Shown here one piece after another: positions 8,905 through 17,194 of a stretch of 64,000 nt of DNA; position 1 is the stretch's first letter, and each line of letters starts with the position of its first letter. The position numbers and the translations under genes were made by a program. Under the pieces are notes generated by a model, which was not told the origin of the DNA, did no database searches, and was given only the letters and a program-made list of their open reading frames with translations. The stretch comes from Streptomyces sp. STR69 (GTDB lineage Bacteria > Actinomycetota > Actinomycetes > Streptomycetales > Streptomycetaceae), in the NCBI RefSeq assembly GCF_024519455.1, contig NZ_JALJRY010000019.1:62001-126000 (forward strand). The letters are read 5' to 3'.

Positions 8905-9279
8905 TCAGTCGTGGATGGTGATGCACGCCTTGCCGTCCGGGTAGTTGGACCAGCTGGCGCAGGCCTTGGTGCCGTCCGGGAAACTCTTGTTCACCGTGAT
9001 CGGCCCCCAGGAGAAGTCCCGCGCCTCGCATATCTTCGCGCTGGTCCTCTTCCAGCTGCTACCGATCGTGATGGTGGCCTTGCCGCAGTCGTCGGCGTGG
9101 TTCTTGGTCAGTGTGGTCTTCACTGTGTCCACGTGCAGCTTGGTGCCCTTGACGTCGATGCACTTCGATCCGTTGCTGCCCGGGTTGCCGGTACAGCCGG
9201 TGGCGGATGCGTAGGCCGGCGGCGAGACGCACAGTGCGGCGACGACACAGAACCCGGCGATGATGGTGCGATGGCGCAC
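8905..9279 (-). CDS. Small secreted six-cysteine protein
   Basis: 124 residues from GTG at 9279 with GGGGAG six bases upstream. The N-terminus RHRTIIAGFCVVAALCVS followed by PPAYASA is a Sec signal peptide with an AXA cleavage site near residue 26. The mature part of about 98 residues has six cysteines (TGCTG, SKCID, DDCGK, KICEA, KACAS, KACIT), so three disulfides are likely. No family recognised; the size and disulfides fit a secreted inhibitor, lectin-like or antimicrobial protein, but nothing proves this. A decayed copy lies 300 bp upstream on the opposite strand (9574-9945), showing that the gene was once duplicated. Confidence 0.75.
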   Translation of the reverse strand: MRHRTIIAGFCVVAALCVSPPAYASATGCTGNPGSNGSKCIDVKGTKLHVDTVKTTLTKNHADDCGKATITIGSSWKRTSAKICEARDFSWGPITVNKSFPDGTKACASWSNYPDGKACITIHD

Positions 9280-9573
9280 GCTTACTCCCCGTTTGTTGTG
9301 AGCATGTTGATTCGGTCGGGGAGCGACGTTAGCCAGTGTGGATCTTCCGGGCAAGCCAATTACCGGATCACCGACCGGAGTTGGGCCGAGCGGCACGGCG
9401 GCACTGCGGGCCGTCGGCACGACCGCTTCCCTGATGGCGCGCATCGCCGTGAGACGCACGCCCGGACCCCAAAGACGGCAGCCGCGTGGGCGCTTGCCAG
9501 AAAAATTACTTGATCGAGAGCAGTCAATCGATAAAGTGTTCGCGACCAAGCACGGCAAGGGGGAACCACTCTC

Positions 9574-9945
9574 ATGGTGGGGCGTATTTGTGCTGCCTCA
9601 GTACTGGCAGCCGATGCGGTCATGGTGAGCGGGACTTCGAGATGCGCCGGGAACTCCCGGCGGCAACGGCTCGAAGCGCATCCATGTCGCAGGAACCGGA
9701 CCGCATGTCGAAGCAGCGACGACCACGCTGCCGAAGAACCATGCGGACAACTGCGGGACTCCGCACACCGACTTCGGCGACATCACGTCCATCACCGGCC
9801 CGGCCCGGAAATCCGCGACGCCCGGGACTTCGCCCTCGGCCCTGAAGCGGTGAACACCGCTTTCCCGGACGGCACCAAAGCCTGCGCCTGGTAGAGCAAC
9901 CGCCCGGATGGCAAAGCCCGCAGCACCATCCGCGGCCGACCACGA
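9574..9945 (+). pseudogene. Decayed paralogue of the six-cysteine secreted protein
   Basis: Starts like a gene (ATG 9574 after GGGGGAACC, then VGRICAASVLAADAVM). After CAGN at about 9650 a small indel shifts the frame; reading on gives PGGNGSKRIHVAGTG and then TTTLPKNHADNCG, matching NPGSNGSKCIDVKGTK and TTLTKNHADDCG of the intact gene at 8905-9279. A second shift leads to IRDARDFALGPEAVN and TAFPDGTKACAW, matching ICEARDFSWGPITVN and KSFPDGTKACAS. There an in-frame TAG interrupts, and SNRPDGKA continues after it (intact: SNYPDGKA). At least two frameshifts, one stop and a Cys-to-Arg change show loss of function. Confidence 0.83.
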
Positions 9946-9996
9946 GCAAGACGACCACTCGGAGCTTCGTATGCTCCAAAACAGGGGGTAACAACT

Positions 9997-10419
9997 TTGT
10001 TGAAGGCAAGGATCGCCGTTGCGACCGGCATGGTTTCAGCGGTCATGCTCGTTCTGGCTCCGTCCGCGAGCGCAACCACCGTCTCGTTCGGCGACTTCAA
10101 CGCCGGCCCGGGATACAGCTCGAAGCGCTGGAAGGACGAGGACTACTCCCAGGTCTACTTCGACTACTGCCAGTCCAACCAGGGCGCGCCGAACAAGAGC
10201 CTCGTGATCGAGCTCCGCATGGACAACACGGCGTGGCCCGACCACAGCTGGGGATCGAAGACGTTCACCAAGTGCTTCAGCAGCTTCGGCAGTTCGGGCG
10301 AGTGGCACGACCTGGTGTACGGAGACCAGTTCTTCAGAATCAACAAGATCGACAACGGGGACGCGCACAACGTGTACGTCTACGGCCACAGCTACGCCGA
10401 CACGACGAAGGCCGACTAG
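9997..10419 (+). CDS. Small secreted protein, function unknown
   Basis: 140 residues. The start is TTG at 9997 (a second TTG follows directly), with AGGGGG eight bases upstream. The signal peptide is LKARIAVATGMVSAVMLVLA with cleavage near APSASA-T. The mature 110 residues are rich in aromatic and polar residues (YSSKRWKDEDYSQVYFDYC, WPDHSWGSKTFTKCF), with only two cysteines that could form one disulfide. The composition suggests an all-beta secreted domain. It lies just upstream of a three-gene ABC membrane system, separated by a strong hairpin. Not recognised as a known family. Confidence 0.7.
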   Translation: MLKARIAVATGMVSAVMLVLAPSASATTVSFGDFNAGPGYSSKRWKDEDYSQVYFDYCQSNQGAPNKSLVIELRMDNTAWPDHSWGSKTFTKCFSSFGSSGEWHDLVYGDQFFRINKIDNGDAHNVYVYGHSYADTTKAD

Positions 10420-10437
10420 TTCTCAGCCGGTCGCTGT

Positions 10438-10465
10438 GGCACGCCCCCCGTCGGGGGGGCGTGCC
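10438..10465 (+). terminator. Strong hairpin terminator
   Basis: Perfect 12-bp stem GGCACGCCCCCC / GGGGGGCGTGCC with a GTCG loop, directly after the secreted-protein gene and before the ABC system. It probably ends the first transcript. Confidence 0.75.
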
Positions 10466-10502
10466 GCGCTCCTGCATTCATGTGACCCTCTCGGAGTGTG
10501 TC

Positions 10503-11774
10503 GTGCAGCTTTATGCCCGGTTCCGGGCCAGCAGCGCCAAATGGGCGTTCCCCTTCGCCCTCGGAATCCCTCTGGCGTACTACTTCCTCAACGGTGGAGC
10601 GCCGCCCCCGCACAACTTCGGCTATGCGGCGACCATCGTCTCCCATCCGCTGGAGATGACCTACGCATTTGCCTACGCCACCGCCTCCGGGCTGGCGGCC
10701 TGGGAAAGCGGGACCCTCAAGGCCGACCGCATATGGGAACTCGGTTCCGTGCGGTCACGCTTCCACATCGCGGCCGAGGCGCTGACTCCCGTGTTGAGCC
10801 TCTCCTGGCTCGTCCTTCTGACGCCGGTGCTCATCGCCCTCGTCCAAACGGCGACCTTCCCGACATTCGCCAGCCTCCTTCCGCTGGAAATGTCACTTGT
10901 CGTCTGCATCGCCCACTGCGTCATCGGCTTCGCTGCCGGATATCGCCTCCCGCGCCTTGTGGCCGCACCCTTGATGACCGTGATGACATGGGTGCTGGTC
11001 GCGTTTTCGGCGTCCACGACGCCGTTCTGGCTGCGTCACATATCCGGCCAGTACCCCGAGTACTTGATGTTCGGCGAGCAGGCGACCCTCGGTTCGCTCG
11101 TGCCGCACATCCTGTTCGCCGGAGGCATTGCAATAGGCCTCTGCCTCCTGTGGCTGCCCTTCCGTCCACGGTTGCCGCGCATGGCTCTCAGCCTCGCAGC
11201 CGGCCTGGCCTGCTGCGCTTTGGCGGTTTCCATGGCCCACGGCTGGAACTACAACCCTCCCATCGAGGTCGACAAGGCCCCGATGAAGTGCGTCGGCGGC
11301 AACCCGCAGATCTGCATGCCCGAAGCAACCGCCAAGAGTCTGCCCGCGGTACAACGGGACACACTTTCCGTGCTGGCCACGATGAAAACCTTCGGAGGCA
11401 TCAAGGAAATGCCTCACTCCATTGTCGACGACATCACCACCGGGCGAATGTCCGTTGCATCCACTCCGACACGGTGGAGGGTAGGGCTTACCGCCGGAGA
11501 GCAATCCGACGACCTTCGCCTTCGCATCATGGACGCGGCCATTCAGTTTCCATGCTCCAGTCCGAACCTCGTCGTCAGTCGAGAGGTCAGGCTCTGGGCC
11601 GCGACCATCACGGGGCAGATCGGCGAGTACGACCGGCGCATCGGCGAGGAGCCGCCTTTCGCAGGTCAAGGCGAAGCCCAGAGAGAAGTCACCCGCATTC
11701 TCCGTCTCCCCCGTGCGCAACAGACCGAATGGTACGAGGAGCGCATCTCGTCCGCCTGCGGCAAGGGCTCGTAA
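10503..11774 (+). CDS. Polytopic membrane protein of an ABC-type system (large subunit)
   Basis: 423 residues from GTG at 10503, with GGAG five to nine bases upstream. The first 240 residues hold about six membrane segments (WAFPFALGIPLAYYFLNGG, VLSLSWLVLLTPVLIALVQ, HILFAGGIAIGLCLLWLPF). They are followed by an extracytoplasmic domain of about 170 residues that starts after SMAHGWNYNPPIEVDKAP and has paired cysteines (MKCVGGNPQICMPEA, FPCSSPN). The last residues overlap the next start (TAATG). Gene order permease, permease, ATPase argues for an ABC-2-like membrane subunit with an external sensor domain. I do not recognise the family. Confidence 0.68.
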   Translation: MQLYARFRASSAKWAFPFALGIPLAYYFLNGGAPPPHNFGYAATIVSHPLEMTYAFAYATASGLAAWESGTLKADRIWELGSVRSRFHIAAEALTPVLSLSWLVLLTPVLIALVQTATFPTFASLLPLEMSLVVCIAHCVIGFAAGYRLPRLVAAPLMTVMTWVLVAFSASTTPFWLRHISGQYPEYLMFGEQATLGSLVPHILFAGGIAIGLCLLWLPFRPRLPRMALSLAAGLACCALAVSMAHGWNYNPPIEVDKAPMKCVGGNPQICMPEATAKSLPAVQRDTLSVLATMKTFGGIKEMPHSIVDDITTGRMSVASTPTRWRVGLTAGEQSDDLRLRIMDAAIQFPCSSPNLVVSREVRLWAATITGQIGEYDRRIGEEPPFAGQGEAQREVTRILRLPRAQQTEWYEERISSACGKGS

Positions 11775-12358
11775 TGCGATGGTGGGTCAAGGCGCGGGGT
11801 GCTCATTCGACACTGGTGGTCGGCTTTCTCGCGTTTCTGTTTCTGGTGACCGGGATCCGGGAGGGCTCAGCCGTCCTGCCGTCTTTCATCGGTGGAACGG
11901 ATCCCGTACCCCTCATGCTCTTCGTTCCACTCCCCCTGATCGTCGGCCTGGTCATGTGTCTGGAGTCACGACTGGCCACGGCGGAGGTGTCGGGTGTGCG
12001 TCGCGTGGAGCTGTTCGATGCCGCGCTGAGTCTGTCGGTCATCGCTGTGGCCCTGCTGTCCAGCTGGTTCGTCAGCGCCTTCACAGCCTCACCGCATGCG
12101 GCGGCAGCTGGGCGCAACACCGCGTTCCTGGCCGGCGTCACCTTGCTCGCGCGGTCTCTGTTCGGCCAACCCGCGGTCATGGTGCCTGTCGCCTGGCTGA
12201 TGATCGTAGTGCTCTTCGGTTTTGAAACCGGGCATCGTCCCCGCGCGTGGACGGTCGTCCCCGAATCCGTCAATTCTGTTCACGCCGCCGTCGCTTCAGC
12301 CGCAGCCTGCGTCATAGGTGTCGCTGCTCAGATCATCTCTTCGAGGAAGACTCCATGA
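11774..12358 (+). CDS. Membrane subunit of an ABC-type system (small subunit)
   Basis: 194 residues, almost entirely hydrophobic helices (about five). It begins MRWWVKARGAHSTLVVGFLA and includes PVPLMLFVPLPLIVGLVMCL and RVELFDAALSLSVIAVALLS. It overlaps the upstream gene by one base and the ATPase gene downstream by four (ATGA), so all three are translationally coupled. It most likely forms the membrane channel together with the larger protein. Family not recognised. Confidence 0.68.
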   Translation: MRWWVKARGAHSTLVVGFLAFLFLVTGIREGSAVLPSFIGGTDPVPLMLFVPLPLIVGLVMCLESRLATAEVSGVRRVELFDAALSLSVIAVALLSSWFVSAFTASPHAAAAGRNTAFLAGVTLLARSLFGQPAVMVPVAWLMIVVLFGFETGHRPRAWTVVPESVNSVHAAVASAAACVIGVAAQIISSRKTP

Positions 12359-13086
12359 CCTTGGAAATGGACTCATGCACATATGCCTACAGGCGGTGGC
12401 TGAAGCCCGTCCTGACGGACTTCAGTTGGGAACTGCCCCAAGGGCTGACGATCCTGCTGGGGCCCAACGGTGCAGGAAAATCCACCCTGTTGCGCCTGTG
12501 CGCCGCGGTGGCGCTGCCCCGCACCGGCACCGTGCGTTTTCAGGACATGCCGTCCCGCAGGCGGGAATACCGCCAGGCGATCGCATGGATGCCACAGAAC
12601 ATCACGCCGATCCGCGGACTGACCGCCCGGGAGTACGTCAGTTATCTGGGATGGCTCAAGGGGATGAATCGCAGCGATGCCTGGACCGAAGCCGCACAGG
12701 CCCTGAAGCGAGTGGAACTGAGCGAACTGGCCGACACCCGCACCACGCGGCTTTCCGGAGGCCAACTGCGCCGCGTAGGAGTGGCCGGCGCACTCGTGCA
12801 CCAGGCACGCGTGATCCTCCTGGACGAGCCCACAGCCGGCATGGATCCCCGACAGCGAAGAGTGTTCCGAGACCTCCTTCGCGGCCTCGCCGATGATGTG
12901 CAGGTGCTGATGTCCACCCACGACGTGGCGGACCTCGCCGAAGAGGCGGACAACGTCGCCGTACTCGAAGGCGGCCGATTCCTGTACTCGGGAGACACGG
13001 CAGGCTTCCTGAGCCACACTCCACCCGGCACCGCAAGCGGCCGCCTGGCCGAAGGCGCGTACACAGCCCTGCTGGAACAAGGCTGA
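12355..13086 (+). CDS. ABC transporter ATP-binding protein
   Basis: 243 residues, a complete single nucleotide-binding domain. Walker A is GPNGAGKSTLLRLCAAV (about residue 36), the Q-loop is WMPQNITPIRGLTAREYV, the signature is RLSGGQLRRVGVAGAL, Walker B is RVILLDEPTAGMDPRQR and the switch histidine is MSTHDVADLAEEADN. The sequence type is that of ABC-2 exporters such as those for antibiotics or lantibiotic immunity. It is the third gene of a tightly overlapping trio. The ATPase drives the two preceding membrane proteins; whether the system exports the neighbouring small secreted proteins or senses envelope damage is open. Confidence 0.88.
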   Translation: MTLEMDSCTYAYRRWLKPVLTDFSWELPQGLTILLGPNGAGKSTLLRLCAAVALPRTGTVRFQDMPSRRREYRQAIAWMPQNITPIRGLTAREYVSYLGWLKGMNRSDAWTEAAQALKRVELSELADTRTTRLSGGQLRRVGVAGALVHQARVILLDEPTAGMDPRQRRVFRDLLRGLADDVQVLMSTHDVADLAEEADNVAVLEGGRFLYSGDTAGFLSHTPPGTASGRLAEGAYTALLEQG

Positions 13087-13404
13087 CGAGTCCTGCGGAC
13101 GAGGGCGGGTCAGGCTGCTTTGTCCGGTCCGGCACCGGCGGACAAAGCTCGGACCATGGGATCGAGCAGCCAGTGCGACTGACAACCTTCGGCTGATCAT
13201 TCGTGACCACCGCGGGCGCCGACTCGGCTTCCTCGGACGCCTGCCGGTCCACGGGCACGGGTGCTCCAGCAAAGGATGCCTTGCCCGGATCGGGGAACGG
13301 GCCGCGGTAGTCGCTCGGTTGGCCGGCCCATGCGAGGGCGCCCCGGCAGAAGCCGTTGAACTGCGGCCTACCGATGTCTTGTTGGAGCCTGCCAAGGTGA
13401 TCGG
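13087..13404. other. Intergenic stretch without a convincing gene
   Basis: 318 bp between the ATPase gene and the end of the truncated acetyltransferase. The minus strand has an open frame with HLGRLQQDIGRPQFNGFC and PFPDPGKASFAGAPVP, but no ribosome site and no similarity I can name. GGTCCGGCACCGGCGGACAAA near 13125 suggests a weak hairpin. Probably decayed DNA. Confidence 0.4.
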
Positions 13405-13760
13405 TCACATCGGCAGTGACCGGACGTGAACCGGTCCGGACGGCCACCGGGCTCCGTCCACCAGCGGAGCCCACATGCTCGGAAGCGGCATGACCTGAGT
13501 GCCGGTGGGCTGTTGGACGAGGACGTCCTCGTCCAGCAACCGCCAGCCGAGCCGCCGGTAGATCGCGGTCCGCTCCGGCAGGCAGAACAGAAGCCCGAAG
13601 CGATGCCCCTCCCCTCGGGCATGCTCCATCGCCGCGGTGACGACCGAACGTGCCAGCCCGTGTCCCCGCAGGTGCGGTGCGACGATGACTCCTCCCAGGC
13701 CGGCCACCTGGAGAAGATGTCCGCCGACTGACATGCCCGCCGAAGACGGTGCCTGGATGA
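13405..13760 (-). pseudogene. 5'-truncated GNAT acetyltransferase
   Basis: The minus strand encodes the back half of a GNAT domain: GGHLLQVAGLGGVIVAPHLR, with the acetyl-CoA loop RGHGLARSVV, then GHRFGLLFCLPERTAIYRRL and GWRLLDEDV, ending MPLPSMWAPLVDGARWPSG. A full-length protein would need about 50-60 more N-terminal residues. None are present in any frame, because a different gene begins at about 13780 on the other strand. ATG at 13734 could still start a 109-residue product, but it would lack the first strands and helices of the fold, so I call it a remnant. Confidence 0.65.
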
Positions 13761-13779
13761 CCGGTAGCCTCCGCACATA

Positions 13780-14580
13780 TTGGCGCACCGCACCGATGCC
13801 TATGCTGTGCTGGTGGACGAGCGAGACCGCGGGTGGCAGCAGGTCGAGACCGAGTTGGCCCGCAGCCGTCGACTCCTGGCGCGTGCCACGCGCCGCTCTG
13901 AACGCCGCTTGGCCGCCGTTGCTGTCCCCGGCCTTGTGTCGGCGTCGGACGCCCGTCACCGGAAGCTGCGGGGAGCGTGCGGCGTATCGGCAGCGTGGAC
14001 GATGACGGTGCTCGTTGACGTGATCTTGATCCGTGCCCATGTGCTGAAGGACACCTACACCGGGATATCCACGCTGACCGGTGCCGTCGCGGGCCCCCTG
14101 CTTCTCGGCATCCACTATGGATGGGCCGGGCGTCCGTCCCTCATGGTGCGGGACGGCCAGCACCTGGTGTCCGCCAGGACACTCACCGGCGTGCGCACGC
14201 TGAATCTCGACGGCCTGGTCAGCGTGCGCCGCTTCGAGACGATCCAGCGGACCGGTGGCTACGTCGACGAGTTCCACCTTTACGACCGCCAAGGGGTCCG
14301 GCTGACGGTCACCAATGAGCTCGCGATCAACGCAGCGCTCCGCCGGGCCGTCCCGTCGCCAGATGCGCGCCCGGGTCATAACGGTTTGGCGCCCGTGCAG
14401 GTGACCCGTCACGCCCGCACCGCACTTGGCATGGCGCCGCGCTCCCGGCTCCCCAGGGCGATGCACAGGTTCTGGGGCTTGTGGATGACGGTGGCAACGA
14501 TGGCGGTCCCTGCTCTGCTCAGTTACGTGACAGCCTGCGTGCTCGCGGGAACCGACGTACTCGGCAGGCCGGGGCACTGA
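13780..14580 (+). CDS. Putative membrane protein, function unknown
   Basis: About 266 residues. The start is uncertain (TTG at 13780, or GTG near 13807; no clear ribosome site), and the gene may have lost its true 5' end. An N-terminal charged, helical part (WQQVETELARSRRLLARATR) is followed by two membrane segments around WTMTVLVDVILI and TLTGAVAGPLLLGIHYGWAG. Then comes a soluble beta-rich part with VRDGQHLVSARTLTGVRTLN and VRRFETIQRTGGYVDEFHLY, and a last helix WMTVATMAVPALLSYVTACV. This PH-like layout is common in Streptomyces membrane proteins. No function assigned. Confidence 0.55.
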   Translation: MAHRTDAYAVLVDERDRGWQQVETELARSRRLLARATRRSERRLAAVAVPGLVSASDARHRKLRGACGVSAAWTMTVLVDVILIRAHVLKDTYTGISTLTGAVAGPLLLGIHYGWAGRPSLMVRDGQHLVSARTLTGVRTLNLDGLVSVRRFETIQRTGGYVDEFHLYDRQGVRLTVTNELAINAALRRAVPSPDARPGHNGLAPVQVTRHARTALGMAPRSRLPRAMHRFWGLWMTVATMAVPALLSYVTACVLAGTDVLGRPGH

Positions 14581-14730
14581 GCCCGTCCCGTATGTCGGCC
14601 GGGCCTGTCGGCTCTGCTTGCGGCAGGCGATGCAGTCGCTCCAGTCCCTTTGGGCGAGGGCGCTCCAGCGGTGGCGTTGCTGATGCTTGTGCTCGGTCCA
14701 GGAGGTCTGGCCGGGCAAGGGGGCCGGCGG

Positions 14731-15687
14731 TCACACGACGGCTGGCTGAACCGTCAGGGTTCCTTCGGCTGTGTTGATGGTGGCCTGCGTGCCGAGCGGG
14801 ATGGTCGGAGGGTGTGAGCCATGTCCTGCGGGGAGTCCGCCGAGGACGGGAACGCCCAGGCGGGTCAGCCGGTCACGCAGGACGTCGGCGATGCCCCATC
14901 CCCCCAGGGTCGGGTCGTCGGCATCCTGCTCGAAGCCGATGAACTGGCCGAGCGCGACACCGCGCAGCCCGTCCAGCGCCCCGGTGCGGATCAGTTGGGT
15001 CAGTGCGCGGTCGACCTCCCCGAGCCCTGTGCCTCGCTGGTGTTCGAGGAAGAGGATCGCGCCCTTGAGGTTCGGCAGACCGGCGCCGGCCTCGGTGCGG
15101 ATCGCGTCGAGGTTGCCGCCGACCAGGACACCGGTCGCGGTGCCCTCGACGGTGACCGCCGCACTGGCCTGGCCGGCGTCCCGGTGAATGACCACGGGAT
15201 CAGTGGTCATCAGCGCGCGGCGAACGGCGTCCGCCGACTCGGGCCCGCACCACGCGTCGCTCGCGTTGGGGTAGGGACCGTGCAGGCAGGCCAGGCGGCA
15301 TCGAGCCCAGAGGGCGAGGTGGAGGTGGGTGATGTCGCTGAAGCCGACCACCGGTTTCGGGTCGCGGCGCAGCGCGTCGGTGTCGAGTTCGTCGACGATG
15401 CGATAGGTGCCCTTGCCGCCCATGGCGGCGAACACGGCGCGGACCCCCGGGTCGCGGAAGGCGGAGTTCAGGTCGGAGACACGATCCTCGTCCCGACCAG
15501 CCATGTACCCCCATTGGTCGAAGACGTGCTCACCCACCTCGGCCCGAAGCCCCCACGACGTCAACTGCTCGACGCCGCGGGCGACATGCTCGCGGCCGGG
15601 CGGGCAGGCCGGAGCGACGATCCGAACCCGGTCGCCCGGCCGTAACCGTGGCGATCTCAAGGTCTGGGGATTGTCGGAGGTGTCCAT
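14731..15687 (-). CDS. LD-carboxypeptidase, MccF/S66 family serine peptidase
   Basis: 318 residues, full length for the S66 family. N-terminal RLRPGDRVRIVAPACPPG is the typical entry strand. Catalytic serine lies in VVGFSDITHLHLAL, the glutamate in GAILFLEHQRGTGLGEVDRA, and the histidine in VLGGLPAGHGSHPPTIPLG, giving the Ser-Glu-His triad of LD-carboxypeptidase A and MccF. Such enzymes cut the L-D bond of the murein tetrapeptide during cell-wall recycling, or hydrolyse microcin C-like nucleotide-peptide antibiotics as self-immunity. The shorter loops here and the isolated position do not decide between these. Start ATG at 15687. Confidence 0.88.
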   Translation of the reverse strand: MDTSDNPQTLRSPRLRPGDRVRIVAPACPPGREHVARGVEQLTSWGLRAEVGEHVFDQWGYMAGRDEDRVSDLNSAFRDPGVRAVFAAMGGKGTYRIVDELDTDALRRDPKPVVGFSDITHLHLALWARCRLACLHGPYPNASDAWCGPESADAVRRALMTTDPVVIHRDAGQASAAVTVEGTATGVLVGGNLDAIRTEAGAGLPNLKGAILFLEHQRGTGLGEVDRALTQLIRTGALDGLRGVALGQFIGFEQDADDPTLGGWGIADVLRDRLTRLGVPVLGGLPAGHGSHPPTIPLGTQATINTAEGTLTVQPAVV

Positions 15688-15754
15688 GGCGTGATCTTCC
15701 TACACCCGCCGAGCAGAAGCTGAGCCTTGCACATGGATCACGCAGCGTCAGGAA

Positions 15755-15890
15755 GTCGTGCTGTCAGGCATTCGTGCAGTCGTGCTGTCAGGCATTCGTG
15801 CAGTCGTGCTGTCAGGCATTCGTGCATTCGTGCATTCGTGCAGTCGTGCAGTCGTGCAGTCGTGCAGTCGTGCAGTCGTGCAGTCGTGAG
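15755..15890. repeat. Minisatellite of 17 perfect-length 8-bp units
   Basis: Seventeen 8-mers in unbroken phase. Three copies of a 24-bp triplet (GTCGTGCT, GTCAGGCA, TTCGTGCA) are followed by two extra TTCGTGCA, five GTCGTGCA and a final GTCGTGAG. The higher-order 24-bp period at the left and the pure 8-bp period at the right show successive expansion. The array lies in the gap between the LD-carboxypeptidase promoter side and the gene at 15991, and spans most of that roughly 300-bp gap; nothing else is visible there. Confidence 0.92.
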
Positions 15891-15990
15891 CGGGCTACTC
15901 CACACCAGCACACGCGAACTCATGGCGGGCGCGGACGATTGCCGGGGGCCACCGCCGACCGCTGCACGCCGCCCGCTAACATCCCTCCGC

Positions 15991-16824
15991 ATGACGAGGC
16001 GGGGGTGGCGACTGGGTGTCGTGGCAGTGCTGGCGGCGATCTGCGTCTCCGGTCCCGAGCGCCCGGACGTCATCCGCACGGCGTCGGACCTCGGCCCCCT
16101 GCCGGCCGACCGCTACGACTACACGCCGCAGGACTACCAACGATCGCAGCGGGCATCGGCGTTGCTGGTCCGGCAGTGCATGGCGGAGCGCGGCCACCGG
16201 GACTTCCCGCTCGACCCCCGCTACCCCAGCGACCCCGTCGTCGTCACCGCGGTCGGCACCGACTACGGCGCCCTGGATCTCGCCGCCGCCCGCCGCTGGG
16301 GCTACGGCTGGGACCCGGCCAAGCCCCTGGCCCTCCGGCCGAAGGGCCGCCGGATGACCAGCGCCGAGTACGCGGACTTCCCCGCCTGCAACGCCGAGGC
16401 GAGCCGGCGGCTGCTGCGCGGCATCGACCTCAAACGGGACTGGCTCTACGCAAATACACGGGCGATCGAGGTCGACAAGGCGGTCAAGCGCGACCCGCGC
16501 CTGCGTGCGGCTTGGGAGGTGTGGTCCCGCTGTGTCGCAGAACAAGGATTCACGCGCTATCCCGACCCCGTCGCGGCGTACACGGACACCGCCTGGCAAC
16601 GGAGCAGTGACGGCAACACCCGCCATACGCAGCGCGAACGGGCCACCGCCGTCGCGGACGTCACCTGCAAGCAACGCCACCACACGGCCGAACTCTGGCA
16701 CGCTGCACGGGCACAGCAGCAGGCCCTGGACATCGCACAGCACCGCAACCGCTACACCGCCGGGCTGCAGGCGCTGCGGACATACCGGGCCACCATCGCC
16801 GAGGTGCTACGAAAGCTCGGCTAA
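15991..16824 (+). CDS. Putative secreted/exported protein, function unknown
   Basis: 277 residues from ATG at 15991. The frame is open further upstream through the 8-bp minisatellite, but that part is repeat-derived and unlikely to be translated. N-terminus TRRGWRLGVVAVLAAICVSG is a signal peptide or lipoprotein-like leader. The mature part has LPADRYDYTPQDYQRSQRAS, CMAERGHRDFPLDP and WEVWSRCVAEQGFTRYPDPV, with cysteines preceding short charged repeats, the pattern of actinobacterial secreted proteins of unknown function that have repeated 'xxCMxxxGF' units. The C-terminal third is a charged helix. Function unknown. Confidence 0.72.
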   Translation: MTRRGWRLGVVAVLAAICVSGPERPDVIRTASDLGPLPADRYDYTPQDYQRSQRASALLVRQCMAERGHRDFPLDPRYPSDPVVVTAVGTDYGALDLAAARRWGYGWDPAKPLALRPKGRRMTSAEYADFPACNAEASRRLLRGIDLKRDWLYANTRAIEVDKAVKRDPRLRAAWEVWSRCVAEQGFTRYPDPVAAYTDTAWQRSSDGNTRHTQRERATAVADVTCKQRHHTAELWHAARAQQQALDIAQHRNRYTAGLQALRTYRATIAEVLRKLG

Positions 16825-16985
16825 CGGGGCACCGACCCATCACCGCGAGTCCCGCCAGAGCCGAAGCTGCCCAGCCGACCGACGTTGCGCCCCGCGCATT
16901 CCGTGACCCGAGCACCCCATTTCGCCGGTCCCCCAACTGGGGCGCGGGTGACTCCCGTTCTCGTGTACATGGCCCAGCCGCACGG

Positions 16986-17138
16986 GTGCACGACTCCCCG
17001 GCTCGCGCCGAAACGGCATCGCCACCGGGACAAGCCGCAGGACGCGCTCGTGCCCTCGCCACCACGAAAGACGAGGGCGCTGTCTCGGCTTGGCAGTACT
17101 GGATCGGCAACAAAGCGCGGGAAAAGCCCAAGAAGTAG
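16986..17138 (+). CDS. Possible 50-residue basic protein or gene fragment
   Basis: GTG at 16986 opens a 50-codon frame. The C-terminal half, ALATTKDEGAVSAWQYWIGN followed by KAREKPKK, reads like a real protein end (mixed residues, aromatic pair, lysine tail), unlike the surrounding frames. There is no good ribosome site at this GTG, so it may be the surviving tail of a longer, lost gene. No family recognised. Confidence 0.3.
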   Translation: MHDSPARAETASPPGQAAGRARALATTKDEGAVSAWQYWIGNKAREKPKK

Positions 17139-17155
17139 GGCCCCGAGCAACACAA

Positions 17156-17188
17156 AAGGCCAGGTCACGGGCGATGTGACCTGGCCTT
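17156..17188 (-). terminator. Rho-independent terminator of tRNA-Thr
   Basis: Perfect 13-bp stem AAGGCCAGGTCAC / GTGACCTGGCCTT with a 7-base loop, followed on the minus strand by TTTT. It sits seven bases beyond the 3' end of the tRNA. Confidence 0.85.
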
Positions 17189-17194
17189 CGAAGG

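Larger units (their letters stand above)
16825..17194. other. 370-bp intergenic region before the tRNA
   Basis: Mostly featureless. It holds a possible very small gene at 16986-17138 (see separate entry) and the tRNA terminator at 17156-17188. The longer frames on either strand here have no family resemblance or ribosome sites. Confidence 0.5.

Noticed and set aside
13087..13404. Minus-strand frame with HLGRLQQDIGRPQFNGFC
   Set aside because: No ribosome site, no known family and no supporting neighbour; left as intergenic.
14581..14730. Basic minus-strand frame resembling a transposase fragment
   Set aside because: Too short and too weak to claim an insertion-sequence remnant; no inverted repeats seen.
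15755..15890. CRISPR-like array
   Set aside because: Units are 8 bp with no spacers and no cas genes nearby; it is a minisatellite.
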